The notes: generated from the sequence alone by a model not told the origin. A DNA stretch of 55,835 bases from Roseiflexus sp. (GCA_017743475.1 JAGHYV010000024.1:1-55835); one strand, 5' to 3'. Numbered from the stretch's first letter, positions 1-8,901 are shown. Numbers and translations: made by a program.

Positions 1-1053
1 GCGCACGCCACGCCAGTAGAGCGCCAGTGCGCGATCAAGCAGCGTTTTTGCTAGACGCATCGATGGCGAACGTATCACTGCTGGCGAAATGGTCAGGGGG
101 TCGGCGCACAGTAATTCCCCATCACGCACCTGACGTGTTCGCTGGATGATAGTTCGCTTGAGGATTGTCTCTTTCCGGTGTTCCCACAACCAGCGCAGTG
201 CGTCGCTGTATGCACTGTGCAATCCCATACGTCGTAGCGTAAGCAAGGTCAATGCTTCGACCAGGATAAGCGCTGGAAGAATGGCCAGAATCGTGCGCAG
301 CTGGTAATTCTTGCATACCGACAGCAATCGGTTCCGGGTATGAAAGAAGGGGCGTCTGCGTGGGTATGCTCCGCTGCCACGAACCGAGAATTCCGCCGAT
401 CCTTCGCCATGACGAACAACGGAGCATGGATGGTACCAGCATGTCCATCCACGCATACGCGCACGATAGCAGTAATCAAACTCTTCGTGATATACAAAGA
501 AATCCGGATCGCATCCGCCGATGGTCAGAAACTTGTTGCGATCAAATAAAACCGAAGTTGAATCAATCGCTCCTACTTCACGTGGCGCCATACACGCTGT
601 CTCCTGAACCGGCGTCCACATCTCGTAGACGTTGAGATGTCCACAAAAATGGAGACTTCCGCCTGCTGATTGCACGTGCGAGCCGTCCATTGTCAGTACA
701 CGCGACGCAACTGCAAAAGTCGTCTTTGGGTTGCGCAGATAATGTTCAACCAGCGGGTAGAGCCAGTCTGCCTCAACGACAACATCCGGTCCCGTTGCGC
801 ATACCAGCGATGACTGCGCGTATCGCATCGCCTGATTGAGTGCGGCAGAGTATCCGACATTGCACTGGTTCGAGATGACGGTTACTTCGGGAAAAGAGCG
901 GAGAATTGCAAGCGAATCATCAGTGGATGCATTGTCGACCACAATGATGCTGGCAATAGGGTATGTGCTGCTACGCAGTGAGTTGAGATATCCTGGAAGA
1001 TAACGACTATGATTGTAGTTTACCGTTACTACATCGACTGCAGGTAGTGTCAT
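1..1053 (-). CDS. Glycosyltransferase family 2 (rhamnosyltransferase-like), 3' end outside window
   Basis: An open frame starts at ATG 1053 and runs for 351 codons without a stop to the window edge, so the C-terminus is missing. The N-terminus is the GT-A start VDVVTVNYNHSRYLPGYL, followed by VDNASTDDS and, around residue 195, FFVYHEEFDYCYRARMRGW, the acidic and aromatic signature seen in rhamnosyl- and galactofuranosyl-type GT2 enzymes. It should transfer a sugar from a nucleotide-sugar donor during assembly of a surface polysaccharide, at the cytoplasmic face of the membrane. It lies 17 bases downstream of the asparagine synthase-like gene on the same strand and probably shares its transcript. 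The fold call is firm; the sugar is unknown. Confidence 0.88.
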   Translation of the reverse strand, partial: MTLPAVDVVTVNYNHSRYLPGYLNSLRSSTYPIASIIVVDNASTDDSLAILRSFPEVTVISNQCNVGYSAALNQAMRYAQSSLVCATGPDVVVEADWLYPLVEHYLRNPKTTFAVASRVLTMDGSHVQSAGGSLHFCGHLNVYEMWTPVQETACMAPREVGAIDSTSVLFDRNKFLTIGGCDPDFFVYHEEFDYCYRARMRGWTCWYHPCSVVRHGEGSAEFSVRGSGAYPRRRPFFHTRNRLLSVCKNYQLRTILAILPALILVEALTLLTLRRMGLHSAYSDALRWLWEHRKETILKRTIIQRTRQVRDGELLCADPLTISPAVIRSPSMRLAKTLLDRALALYWRGVR

Positions 1054-1070
1054 TGGATTCCCTGCTAGAA

Positions 1071-2975
1071 TCAATATGTGGCACTGTAACGTTCCCCCCA
1101 CACTCCGAACAAGAGCAACGCCCACAGGCGCTTCCCATGGTTGATCCGACCGCTGTTGTGCTCGGTCAGCAAGCGGGCAATCGCCTCAGGACGGAACCAT
1201 CCGCGCAGGATGGGATTGTCCAGCAGTCGCTCACGCGCCCAGGCGCGCAACTCGCCGCGCAACCATTGCCCCACCGGGACGCTGAACCCCTGCTTGCCGC
1301 GCGCTACGATAACCGGCGGCAGTTTGTCGCTGAAAGCGGCTTTGAGCAACCATTTTGTTTGTCTGCCGCGCACCTTGAAGCGCTCCGGCAGCCGCGCCGT
1401 CCATTCGACCCACTGGTCATCAAGAAATGGTGCACGCACCTCAACGGCATGTGCCATGCTCATGCGATCAGTCTTCGGCAGCAGATCGCCTGCCAGATAG
1501 GTGACATGATCGGCGTAGAGCGTCCGATCCAGGCGACTTGCAGCATGCGCCTCGTCGTAGGCAGCGGCAATGACATCCGCCGTATCAATATGCGCAAACG
1601 TATCACGCCATTGATCGGTGTACAGCGCAAGTTTTGCATCATGGCTGAAGTACGACCCCCAGCGCACCAGCGACGCTTTGGGGTTCGTCGCTGACCACTG
1701 CGCCAGGCGTTTCAGTCCAGTGATGGGGCTGCGATCCTCCGGTATCCACGCCGGATCGGGCAGTATGCCGACCGCTGCTGGAACGACTCGCCGGGTGATC
1801 CATGTCGGCAGCGCTGCGTATGGTTGCAACAGCCCATCGAGCGCGTAGCGCTGATACCCTGCCAGCGTTTCATCGCCGCCATCGCCGCACAGTGCCACGG
1901 TCACGTGCTTCCGCGTCTGACGCGACAATTCAAACAGTGGTAATGCCGCCGGGTCTGCCAGCGGTTCGTCACAAGCATCGATCACTGCCTCAATCGTTGC
2001 TGTCAGATCGGTAGGACGGAAGATAAACTCATGATGGTCGGTCGCATACCGTTCGGCGACAGCGCGCGCGTACTGCGTCTCAGAGAAGCGCGGCTCACTG
2101 AAGCCAATCGAGAAGGTTTTGACCGGCGCACTCGTCTGTTCTGCCATAAGCGCCACGATGATCGATGAGTCAATGCCGCCGCTCAGGAAGGCGCCCAGCG
2201 GCACTTCGGCGATCAGGCGCCGCGCAACCGCTTCGCAGAGCAGGATGCGCGCCTGCTCAATCGCTTCGCCGTCGCTCAAACGTAGTTTCGGCTCGAAGTC
2301 GAGTTGCCACCAGCGTTCGATGCGCAGCGGGTGATTGGCTTCAAAGACCAGTTTATGCGCAGCTGGCAACTGAAAGATTCCGGCAAACATGGTCAGCGGG
2401 TCTGGCGTGTACTGGAGCGTCAGGTAGTGATGTAGCGCCAGCGGCTCGATCCGTCGCTCAACCCAGGGGGCAGTCAGGATGCATTTCGCTTCCGACCCCC
2501 ACAGCAATCCGTGCGCTGGATGATGCCACCAGTAGAGCGGCTTCTTCCCCATGCGGTCGCGTGCGAGCAGTAACCGTCGCCTGCGCCGATCCCATAGCGC
2601 GAATGCAAACATCCCATTGAAGCGCAGCAGCGCATCATCACCCCACTCTTCGTAGCCGTGAACGATAACCTCGGTATCGCTGGAGGTGGCGAAGCGGTGC
2701 CCACGCTGCTCCAGATCGCGGCGCAGTTCCTGAAAATTGAAGATTTCGCCATTGAACGTGACCAGCACCTGTCCATCTTCACTGCTGATCGGTTGACTCC
2801 CGCCGCGCACATCGATGATCGCCAGGCGCCGCATTGCCATCCCAAACCCACCATCGATATAGAACCCGTCGCTGTCGGGACCGCGATGAATAATGCGCGC
2901 GTTCATGCGCTGCAGCAGGTCGGCATCGACCGGTTGGACGAGATCGGGTGAGGCTATACCGCAGATGCCGCACAT
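1071..2975 (-). CDS. asnB: Asparagine synthase (glutamine-hydrolysing), AsnB type
   Basis: A 634-residue protein with the class II glutamine amidotransferase N-terminus MCGICGIA (Cys2 is the expected nucleophile), the RGPDSDG loop near residue 31, FNGEIFNF near 74 and the ATP-pyrophosphatase loop SGGIDSS at 265-271. It would transfer ammonia from glutamine to an ATP-activated carboxylate, aspartate in the classical case. Its length fits the family. AsnB copies of this kind are common in exopolysaccharide loci, where they may amidate sugar acids, and here it sits among glycosyltransferases. The start ATG has an AGGAG element about 10 bases upstream. It begins 12 bases after the Uma2 stop, so the genes are likely co-transcribed. 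Whether it makes free asparagine or modifies a glycan cannot be read from the sequence. Confidence 0.93.
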   Translation of the reverse strand: MCGICGIASPDLVQPVDADLLQRMNARIIHRGPDSDGFYIDGGFGMAMRRLAIIDVRGGSQPISSEDGQVLVTFNGEIFNFQELRRDLEQRGHRFATSSDTEVIVHGYEEWGDDALLRFNGMFAFALWDRRRRRLLLARDRMGKKPLYWWHHPAHGLLWGSEAKCILTAPWVERRIEPLALHHYLTLQYTPDPLTMFAGIFQLPAAHKLVFEANHPLRIERWWQLDFEPKLRLSDGEAIEQARILLCEAVARRLIAEVPLGAFLSGGIDSSIIVALMAEQTSAPVKTFSIGFSEPRFSETQYARAVAERYATDHHEFIFRPTDLTATIEAVIDACDEPLADPAALPLFELSRQTRKHVTVALCGDGGDETLAGYQRYALDGLLQPYAALPTWITRRVVPAAVGILPDPAWIPEDRSPITGLKRLAQWSATNPKASLVRWGSYFSHDAKLALYTDQWRDTFAHIDTADVIAAAYDEAHAASRLDRTLYADHVTYLAGDLLPKTDRMSMAHAVEVRAPFLDDQWVEWTARLPERFKVRGRQTKWLLKAAFSDKLPPVIVARGKQGFSVPVGQWLRGELRAWARERLLDNPILRGWFRPEAIARLLTEHNSGRINHGKRLWALLLFGVWGERYSATY

Positions 2976-2987
2976 AACCGCTGGCTC

Positions 2988-3770
2988 CTATATCCCTTCA
3001 ACGTCCGGATTAATCCCCAGCGCGCGCAACCGCGCCGCCAGGCGCTCCGCCCGTGCCCGCTCCGCCTCGGCGCGCCGCTGCTCCGCTTCCGCCCGCTGCC
3101 GCTCCGCTTCCGCCAGTTCCGCCCCCGTCGGGATCACGCGCCCCTCCTGATCACACCATCGCAGCCAGACTGCCTTCACCCCTTCGTATTCCCCCTCCCA
3201 CAACCGCACGCCCAATCCCACGTCTCTCAGCCAGCCCCCCGCGCACAGCGCATACGTCCGCCCGTGCAACTCGTAGCACTGCAGCAGCTCCTCCCCCAGC
3301 AACCGCTGCGGGTCGAACACCACGTAGTACGCTACCCCCAACTGCGCGTAGCGCTCCCGCTTGCGCGCCAGTTCGCCCCCCTCCCGGTTCGACACAATCT
3401 CCACCACCGCGTCCGGCGGCTTGCCGAACCGCCAGATGAAGTACGACCGGTTCGCCTTGGGCCACAAATCCGCCGCCAGTTCCACGTCCAGGCTCACCAG
3501 CGCGTCCGGCACGATGGCGGGCTGTCCCTCGCCATAGAACACCCCCACATTCGCCGCCGCCAGCAGCGGTCGTCCCAGCCGTTCCGCCACCCGCGCGCTG
3601 TAGAGCGGCTCGGTCAACAGGCGCTGCTGCTTTTCGGAGAAGAAATTGTCCACCGGCGCATCGTCCTCGGTCACAAACTGCTCATAGTCCGGCAGATACG
3701 CCGCTGGCGGCGGTTTGGTCGGGTCTACCTCCGGCGAGGTCGCCGGAACAGTCGCCGCAGTCGCTGTCAT
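2988..3770 (-). CDS. Uma2 family (DUF820) putative PD-(D/E)xK endonuclease with C-terminal coiled coil
   Basis: A 260-residue Uma2/DUF820 protein. The core has PDALVSLDV, then PDAVVEIVSNREGGELARK and YAQLGVAYYVVFDP, which is the acidic and lysine pattern of the family's PD-(D/E)xK fold. Residues about 215-250 form a charged heptad repeat built from AEAERxRAEAE units, predicted as a coiled coil. Uma2 proteins are numerous in Chloroflexota and Cyanobacteria and their true substrate is unknown. The start ATG has a strong GAGGAGG element. It lies inside the 3' end of the upstream GT4 gene, an 89-base overlap, which suggests the Uma2 gene was inserted and cost the GT4 gene its original stop codon. 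A second Uma2 gene is at 30790-31395. Confidence 0.88.
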   Translation of the reverse strand: MTATAATVPATSPEVDPTKPPPAAYLPDYEQFVTEDDAPVDNFFSEKQQRLLTEPLYSARVAERLGRPLLAAANVGVFYGEGQPAIVPDALVSLDVELAADLWPKANRSYFIWRFGKPPDAVVEIVSNREGGELARKRERYAQLGVAYYVVFDPQRLLGEELLQCYELHGRTYALCAGGWLRDVGLGVRLWEGEYEGVKAVWLRWCDQEGRVIPTGAELAEAERQRAEAEQRRAEAERARAERLAARLRALGINPDVEGI

Positions 3771-4974
3771 CCTCGTCCCTCCTCGCGTTACGATCCCGCG
3801 GGAATTCTACCATGCACCCTGTTCCGTAGACACCCCGGTTCAGCATCCAGTCGAAAATCTCCAGATAGCGCGCCGTGACCGCATCCCACGACATCCGCTC
3901 CGCGCGACGCCGTGACGCTGCCCCCATCTGCCGCACCACCTCACGGTTCGCCGCAAGATACGCCAGGTGCCGCACAAGGGTCTCGACATCACCCCACGCA
4001 AAGGTCAACCCGTTCTCCCCCTCCTGCACCAGTTCCGCAGTGCCGCTGGTGCGGGTGACCACCAGCGGCAACCCGGCTGCCATTGCTTCAAGCGTCGCCA
4101 CACTCATCCCCTCATTGTACGACGGCAGCACAAAGACATCAGCCGCAGCATAATGGTCGGCAATCCGTTCACGCGGCACGTACCCGGCGAACGTCACCTG
4201 ATTGGCGATCCCCAAACGATCGGCCTCAGCGCGATATGCCTGCGCGGCATCACCTGTCCCGACGAATTCGACCGTCGCAGTCACACCAGCATCGCGCAGA
4301 CGACGCAACGCCGCCAGCAGATGACGCTGCCCTTTGCGCTCGATCAAGCGCGCCACGCAGATGATCCGCAGCGGACCGTTGTTGCGCGGTGCTGCCACCC
4401 GAAACGCATGCACATCGACGCCATTCGGCACCAGTACTGGCGTGATTGACGGATCAACCCGACGGACCATCGCGGCTTCGCCGTCACACTTCGCCACGAC
4501 AAGCGTCGCATTCCGCCACACGGATCGAATGATCGGCGTCAGCACCGGATAGAGCCGCGCATAGCGCTCCTCGAAACCGGGGATGTCCGGTCCGCTTACC
4601 CGCACCAGATAGGGCAGTCCGGTCAGGCGGCGAAGCGCCAGCGCCACGCCACCAGCGGGAACGGCGCTCCAGGCAAAGCAGAAGTCATACGGCAGCGCCC
4701 GATGGCGCGCCAGCGCAGCCGGCAACGCCAGCGCCGCATACGTGAGCAACTCCCGGTTCGATGAGTGGTGGATATCGCGGTTATTGACCGGAACTTTGTA
4801 CAGGTGGATGCGTTCGCTGAACTGCTCCCGTTCTGGCGTGCGTCCCAGAGCCGCTGTGAACAGGTCGATCTCCAGATCGACAATATGCGCCAGTCGCTGC
4901 AACAGCGCCTGATTGACCGAGCCTGTTCCGCCGCCGAGCGGCGGGAACTCATTGTTGAGCATCAGAATGCGCAC
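3682..4974 (-). CDS. Glycosyltransferase family 4 (GT-B, retaining)
   Basis: A GT-B glycosyltransferase of about 430 residues. The N-terminus RILMLNNEFPPLGGGTG is the glycine-rich acceptor-side loop. The C-terminal donor domain shows VPNGVD, a RLIERKGQ segment and the nucleotide-sugar motif PSYNEGMSVATLEAMAAGLP with its Glu pair. I prefer the GTG at 4974 because GGCGGA lies just upstream; an ATG at 4998 is possible. Either start overlaps the 3' end of the GT87-like gene, so translation is probably coupled. The last 30 residues or so (rich in Asp, Arg and Gly) run antisense-free through the start of the Uma2 gene and look like readthrough sequence. The sugar and acceptor are unknown. Confidence 0.87.
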   Translation of the reverse strand: MRILMLNNEFPPLGGGTGSVNQALLQRLAHIVDLEIDLFTAALGRTPEREQFSERIHLYKVPVNNRDIHHSSNRELLTYAALALPAALARHRALPYDFCFAWSAVPAGGVALALRRLTGLPYLVRVSGPDIPGFEERYARLYPVLTPIIRSVWRNATLVVAKCDGEAAMVRRVDPSITPVLVPNGVDVHAFRVAAPRNNGPLRIICVARLIERKGQRHLLAALRRLRDAGVTATVEFVGTGDAAQAYRAEADRLGIANQVTFAGYVPRERIADHYAAADVFVLPSYNEGMSVATLEAMAAGLPLVVTRTSGTAELVQEGENGLTFAWGDVETLVRHLAYLAANREVVRQMGAASRRRAERMSWDAVTARYLEIFDWMLNRGVYGTGCMVEFPRDRNARRDEDDSDCGDCSGDLAGGRPDQTAASGVSAGL

Positions 4975-5926
4975 GATTCCGCCTCTCACGCTGTGCATCG
5001 TACAGAAGAAACACTAGCGCCGGAAGGAACAGCAGTGGAACAGACCATGCCGGGCGCACCTGGAGACCAATGCCAAAATCAAAAAGCGGCACAGACCAGC
5101 TCAGCATCACCAGGAGAAATGCCTGATGAAGTGATCGTGGAACAAGCCAGAGCGCCACCAAATCATACACTCCACGAAATGGCAGTGCCGACATCGCTGC
5201 CAGCAACCACGCGCGCTCATCCCGCCAGCGCACCAGAGCAAGCGTCAGCACAGGACCGAAAAGCAGCGTCAGGATTGGTACGATTCGGGCGTACTCTCCG
5301 GTCATTTCCAGCCAGCGCCATGGCCATGAGGGATAGATCAACAGCGAGACCAGCAGCACCCCTCCAGCGAACGCCACGCCACGCCAGGTCAGCCGATTCA
5401 GCGCGACAGGAAGCGCAATGTTTGGTTTGACCAACACGAGGAGCGGCGCCAGCACGGGAAAGAACCAGCTTGCGGCAATGAGCGGCGACCATTGCGCGAA
5501 CATCAACGCATAGATATAGGGAAACGACGCAAAAACCGCCAGGCGCCACGGTTCACCGGATCGGAGGATGCCATACGCCAGCAAACCCGACGATGCACCA
5601 AAAAAAATCGCTGCAGCTAGCGGTTTGGGCAGTGCGACGAACGGCGCTCCAAACAACGCAACCGGCAGCGGATAGGGCACTTTGAGGGATGACGGCTCAA
5701 AAGCATACGGATCTTTTCCCTGCATAAGCGCAGTTGCAGTATCAAGCGCCCAGTTGAAATCACCCGGACCTGGATAATACATTGGCAGTGTCCTGGCGCG
5801 ATAACAGAGCAATGCAGCAGCGATCCCAATCGTAATCGCGCACAATAGATGCAGAGCACGTTGAAGCTGCTTTTCGTTTTTCCAAAACCTGCTCAACACA
5901 TACACAGGCGCAGATGATTGGCTCAT
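4949..5926 (-). CDS. Polytopic membrane protein, possible GT87 / GT-C mannosyltransferase
   Basis: A 325-residue protein with around eight hydrophobic segments. After the first transmembrane helix comes an extracytoplasmic loop YYPGPGDFNWALDTATALMQ followed by GKDPYAFEPSS, which resembles the aspartate-bearing first loop of DUF2029/GT87 polyprenol-phosphate-sugar-dependent transferases. The C-terminus is charged. AGGAGG lies 8 bases before the ATG. It is located between a polyprenol-phosphate glycosyltransferase-like GT2 gene and a GT4 gene, which fits use of a lipid-linked sugar outside the cytoplasm. The protein is shorter than many GT87 members (about 400 residues), so the enzymatic call is tentative. 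Confidence 0.6.
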   Translation of the reverse strand: MSQSSAPVYVLSRFWKNEKQLQRALHLLCAITIGIAAALLCYRARTLPMYYPGPGDFNWALDTATALMQGKDPYAFEPSSLKVPYPLPVALFGAPFVALPKPLAAAIFFGASSGLLAYGILRSGEPWRLAVFASFPYIYALMFAQWSPLIAASWFFPVLAPLLVLVKPNIALPVALNRLTWRGVAFAGGVLLVSLLIYPSWPWRWLEMTGEYARIVPILTLLFGPVLTLALVRWRDERAWLLAAMSALPFRGVYDLVALWLVPRSLHQAFLLVMLSWSVPLFDFGIGLQVRPAWSVPLLFLPALVFLLYDAQRERRNRAHSDAQQ

Positions 5927-5984
5927 TCCAAAGCCTCCTGATCCTGCAATCAGTGCCTTTTGTTCGACACCTGACCTTGTAACG

Positions 5985-6050
5985 TTTAACCTTCAACCTT
6001 CAACTTTCAACAACCTTAACCTTCAACCCTCAACCTTCAACCTTCAACCC
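5985..6050. repeat. Degenerate heptamer tandem array (consensus CCTTCAA)
   Basis: About nine copies of a 7-base unit, read on the plus strand as AACCTTCAACCTTCAACTTT and so on, with occasional base changes. The array fills most of the gap between two minus-strand glycan genes, and its first unit supplies the TGA stop of the 6044-7138 gene. Similar heptamer arrays occur inside a gene at 8291-8340 and after the stop at 25409. They resemble the short tandemly repeated repetitive sequences known from filamentous cyanobacteria. Confidence 0.85.
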
Positions 6051-7138
6051 GTCCTCCCCGTCACACGTCGAACCACATACAGCGGGCGCTGTTTCACTTC
6101 TTCATAAATGCGCCCCACATATTCACCAATGACCCCGATTGTGATCAGTTGAATGCCTGCCAGGAAGAAAACAGCCACGATCAACGTCGGGAATCCAGGC
6201 GGCGTCAACCCGAACGCCAGGCGCTGCACGGCGTAGAGAATCGCCAGTGCAATCGACACGGCAGAGACAATGAAGCCAAGGATGGTGATGATCCGCAGCG
6301 GCACAAAACTGAATGCCACGATTCCGTCGAGCGCCAGATAGGTCAATCGGCTCAACGTATACTTCGGCTTTCCGGCGTAACGTCCCTGCCGATCATACGG
6401 TAGCCCGATTTGCCTCATCCCAACCCAACTGCGGATGCCGCGCACAAACCGGTTGCGTTCCGGCATGGCAGTCAACACATCCACCACCCGCCGGTCCATC
6501 AGACAAAAATCGCCAGCGTCGAGCGGAATGTCGATATTGGCAATCCTCCGCAGCATGCGATAAAAGAGCGCATATGCCGCACGCAGCAGCAGATTCTCCT
6601 TCCGGCTCGCGCGCACTGCGTAGACTACATCATATCCCTCGCGCCAGCGTGCAATGAACTCCGGCAGCATCTCCGGCGGGTCTTGCAGATCCGAGTCCAT
6701 CACAATCACGCCATCGCCACGTGCATGGTCAAGACCAGCGCTGATTGCGATCTGATGCCCAAAATTGCGCGCCAGTTCAACGACGACAACGCGCGGGTCT
6801 CCTTCTGCGAGGGCGTACAACACATCACGGCTCCCGTCGCGGCTCCCATCATCGACAAACACCAGTTCATACGACTGGTTCCCGGCATCGAGCACACGCA
6901 CCAACCGTTCGTAGAGCGCAGGCAGGTTTTCGCGCTCGTTGAAGACTGGCAAGACAACGGAGAGATGTGGACGCGACGGCGGCACGACGCCATTGTCGGA
7001 ATGATCTATGAGCAACCCTGCCAGTCGGCGACAAAACGCCAGCGCCGCCTGAGGATCGCCGGTGGGAATCGCCATACGTGTATCGCGCGTCTCGTGCGTG
7101 CGCGATGCTTGTCCGACGCTGACATCACCTTCGGACAT
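6044..7138 (-). CDS. Polyprenyl-phosphate glycosyltransferase, GT2 (DPM1/ArnC/GtrB-like)
   Basis: A 364-residue protein: a GT-A domain (LSVVLPVFNERENLPALY, VFVDDGSRDGS, VIVMDSDLQDPPE with the DxD-type DSD) followed by two C-terminal transmembrane helices (about 285-305 and 320-345). This is the layout of GtrB/ArnC-type enzymes, which charge undecaprenyl phosphate with a hexose for use outside the cytoplasm. The DAGDFCLMDRRV segment and the basic QRQGRYAGKPKY-like stretch are family features. I chose the ATG at 7138, preceded by GAGGAGGTGG; the frame extends 28 codons further upstream without support. The stop codon lies in a heptamer repeat array. It probably supplies the lipid-linked donor for the GT87-like protein that follows. 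Confidence 0.88.
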   Translation of the reverse strand: MSEGDVSVGQASRTHETRDTRMAIPTGDPQAALAFCRRLAGLLIDHSDNGVVPPSRPHLSVVLPVFNERENLPALYERLVRVLDAGNQSYELVFVDDGSRDGSRDVLYALAEGDPRVVVVELARNFGHQIAISAGLDHARGDGVIVMDSDLQDPPEMLPEFIARWREGYDVVYAVRASRKENLLLRAAYALFYRMLRRIANIDIPLDAGDFCLMDRRVVDVLTAMPERNRFVRGIRSWVGMRQIGLPYDRQGRYAGKPKYTLSRLTYLALDGIVAFSFVPLRIITILGFIVSAVSIALAILYAVQRLAFGLTPPGFPTLIVAVFFLAGIQLITIGVIGEYVGRIYEEVKQRPLYVVRRVTGRTG

Positions 7139-7340
7139 CCCCAGTCCACCTCCTCGCGATTCGGTTGCCACTCTGTAGTATATGGCGATGTCGGGGTATG
7201 CGATTGATCGACATGGAGTCAAATTGATAATAAGACCGAAGCATTCGCGTCACGCTGCCAGTGTGATCCTGGAATCAAGCGGGAGTCTCCGCTTCCGTTA
7301 CGGAAGCTCTTCGTATCATCTATCGATGAAGATCGAGAAC

Positions 7341-7407
7341 TTAATCCGGTACGCGCCTTGTGCTGTTAGGCTAATGGAGATTGAGAATTTATAGCAGTTC
7401 TCAAAAG
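7341..7407. repeat. Dispersed repeat unit (TCCGGTA...GGCTAATGGAGATTGAGAATT family)
   Basis: A degenerate unit starting AATCCGGTACGCGCCTTG, followed by a GGCTAA box and ATGGAGATTGAGAATT. The same string ATGGAGATTGAGAATT recurs at 21982-21997. The surrounding 7139-7716 stretch has no supported gene. It also holds a perfect inverted repeat (GCTTCCG, 3-base loop, CGGAAGC) at 7291-7307 with no T-run, and two more units at 7555-7686. Confidence 0.7.
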
Positions 7408-7554
7408 GTTGAACTCGTTGGACGAGGTTGAAGACTCCTGGGAATGGCACGCACCAAGCGGTGACGGAAACAAATTTCAGTCCACACTCCGCCAGAAGTG
7501 GGCGTTTCGTGCAACACGGCAGATATGAACGATGTCAATGTATCCGCGAAATGC

Positions 7555-7686
7555 TGTAATCCGGTATGCACGTCGTGCCGCCGGGCTAATATCGAGCATT
7601 TAATCCGGTATACCGAACTTGCCATAGGGCTAAAGCCTTCGGCTCTTTAAGGCGAAGCCCGCCTACGCGGGCTAGACCGGATTATT
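7555..7686. repeat. Two further dispersed repeat units, one with a palindromic tail
   Basis: Two adjacent copies: GTAATCCGGTATGCACGTCG ending in CCGGGCTAA, then TTAATCCGGTATACCGAAC followed by TTGCCATAGGGCTAAAGCC. The second continues into a tail with AAGGCGAAGCC and the hairpin AGCCCGC-CTAC-GCGGGCT, and closes with GACCGGATTA, which mirrors the opening TAATCCGG. The imperfect terminal symmetry suggests a small non-autonomous (MITE- or REP-like) element. The units lie just downstream of the 7717-8901 gene stop. Confidence 0.72.
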
Positions 7687-7716
7687 TGAATCTCCCAGGT
7701 TTTAACACAAGCAACC

Positions 7717-8901
7717 TTACAAATCGCCACTGTCTAGCGAACGCCGCTGCACTGCTCGCATATACGCATGTTCTGCAATCGAGGCAAGCGTGTTCCAGGA
7801 GTAGCGCATGGCCACACAGCGCGCGCCATCCCCCAAACGCTGCCGCAGATTTGCATCGCCGATCAGTTGCAGCACCGCCTCTGCCAACGCTCCAGGATTC
7901 CCCGGCGGCACAAGCCAACCACTTATCCCGTGCTCCAGATACTCGGTTGCCTGCCCCACCCGACTGGCGACAATCGGAAGCCCAGCGCCCATCAATTCGA
8001 GCAATTTTGCCAGACCACGCGCGCGATTGATCAGCGTATCCCGCATTGGCATAAGCGCGATATCGGCTTCTGCCAGCGTCTCCGGAATGCGATTCGGCGT
8101 CAACCATCCACGATAATCGACGATAGGAGCAAGACCGGCGCGTTGAACCAGTTGCAGCAACTCATTCTCCTCGCCGCGTTCACCCTTGCCAGCGACAATC
8201 AGGCGCACAGTCGGGCAACGAACGGCAACTCCAACCAGCGCCGCAACAATCTCGCACACATCGAGTTCCCAGAAACGGGTGTAGAGGAGGAGGTTGAAGG
8301 TTGGACGTTGAGGGTTGAACGCTGAGCGTTGAGTATTGAGTATGGAAGTTCTGACACCATTAGGGAGGTAGAAGACGCGCTCAGGTGCGATTCCCATGCT
8401 CCACACCAGCGTTTCGAGTGTGCGACTGGCAACAGTGATCGCGTCAGCACGACGCAGCAGATCGCGCTCCTGCCAGGCAAACAGCCGCTTCGCTGCTGAT
8501 GGATAGGGAAGCAGATCATTCCAGCCGCCAGAACCCTCCCAATCATCGGTGTCCACTACCAGCGGCGGCGCCGGACGAAGATGACGCAGTGCCAGCGCTG
8601 CCAAACCAGCGTACCCTTTCGGTTTGAAGAGATGCACAACATCAGGACGCTGCCGCAGCGTCTCCTGCAGCAGCGCCAGCGTCTGCTGCACCGCACCTAA
8701 CGCTGCTGGCACAGCGGTATGGATCACCGGCACACCCTCATATTCGACGCACGTTGCGGCATCATCAGGATTATGCACTGGCGGCGCGACGATAACCACC
8801 CGATGGCCGCTCCGCACGAGCGCCTGTGCTAGCGGCAACATGCGCGCCGCCAGCGTCCCTTTCGGGCGGATACCAAATGGAGCAAGCATCACAACACGCA
8901 T
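7717..8901 (-). CDS. Glycosyltransferase family 4 (GT-B) carrying an in-frame repeat-derived insert
   Basis: A GT-B protein of about 394 residues: MRVVMLAPFGIRPKGTLAAR at the N-terminus, VVDTDDWEGSGGWND in the middle, VFYLPNGV at the domain junction and the C-terminal LLELMGAGLPIVASRVG with GISGWLVPPG. It should be a retaining transferase in surface-glycan synthesis. A GTG at 8916 is an alternative start; neither has a clear ribosome site. Residues about 187-205 (ILNTQRSAFNPQRPTFN) are encoded by a heptamer repeat array and sit between the PNG loop and the start of the C-terminal domain strand, a place where the family normally goes straight on. The frame stays open. The sugar is unknown. Confidence 0.86.
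   Translation of the reverse strand: MRVVMLAPFGIRPKGTLAARMLPLAQALVRSGHRVVIVAPPVHNPDDAATCVEYEGVPVIHTAVPAALGAVQQTLALLQETLRQRPDVVHLFKPKGYAGLAALALRHLRPAPPLVVDTDDWEGSGGWNDLLPYPSAAKRLFAWQERDLLRRADAITVASRTLETLVWSMGIAPERVFYLPNGVRTSILNTQRSAFNPQRPTFNLLLYTRFWELDVCEIVAALVGVAVRCPTVRLIVAGKGERGEENELLQLVQRAGLAPIVDYRGWLTPNRIPETLAEADIALMPMRDTLINRARGLAKLLELMGAGLPIVASRVGQATEYLEHGISGWLVPPGNPGALAEAVLQLIGDANLRQRLGDGARCVAMRYSWNTLASIAEHAYMRAVQRRSLDSGDL
8291..8340. repeat. Heptamer tandem array inside a coding sequence
   Basis: On the coding (minus) strand this reads as seven degenerate units of the type CTCAACG / TTCAACC, matching the intergenic array at 5985-6050. It encodes about 17 residues inside the GT4 protein. 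Confidence 0.8.

Noticed and set aside
3264-3878. Long plus-strand frames opposite Uma2, GT4 and the kinases
   Set aside because: They are antisense shadows of well-supported genes in GC-rich DNA and have no motifs.
7401-7625. A 74-codon minus-strand frame overlapping repeat units
   Set aside because: It runs through the dispersed repeat and has no motif or ribosome site.
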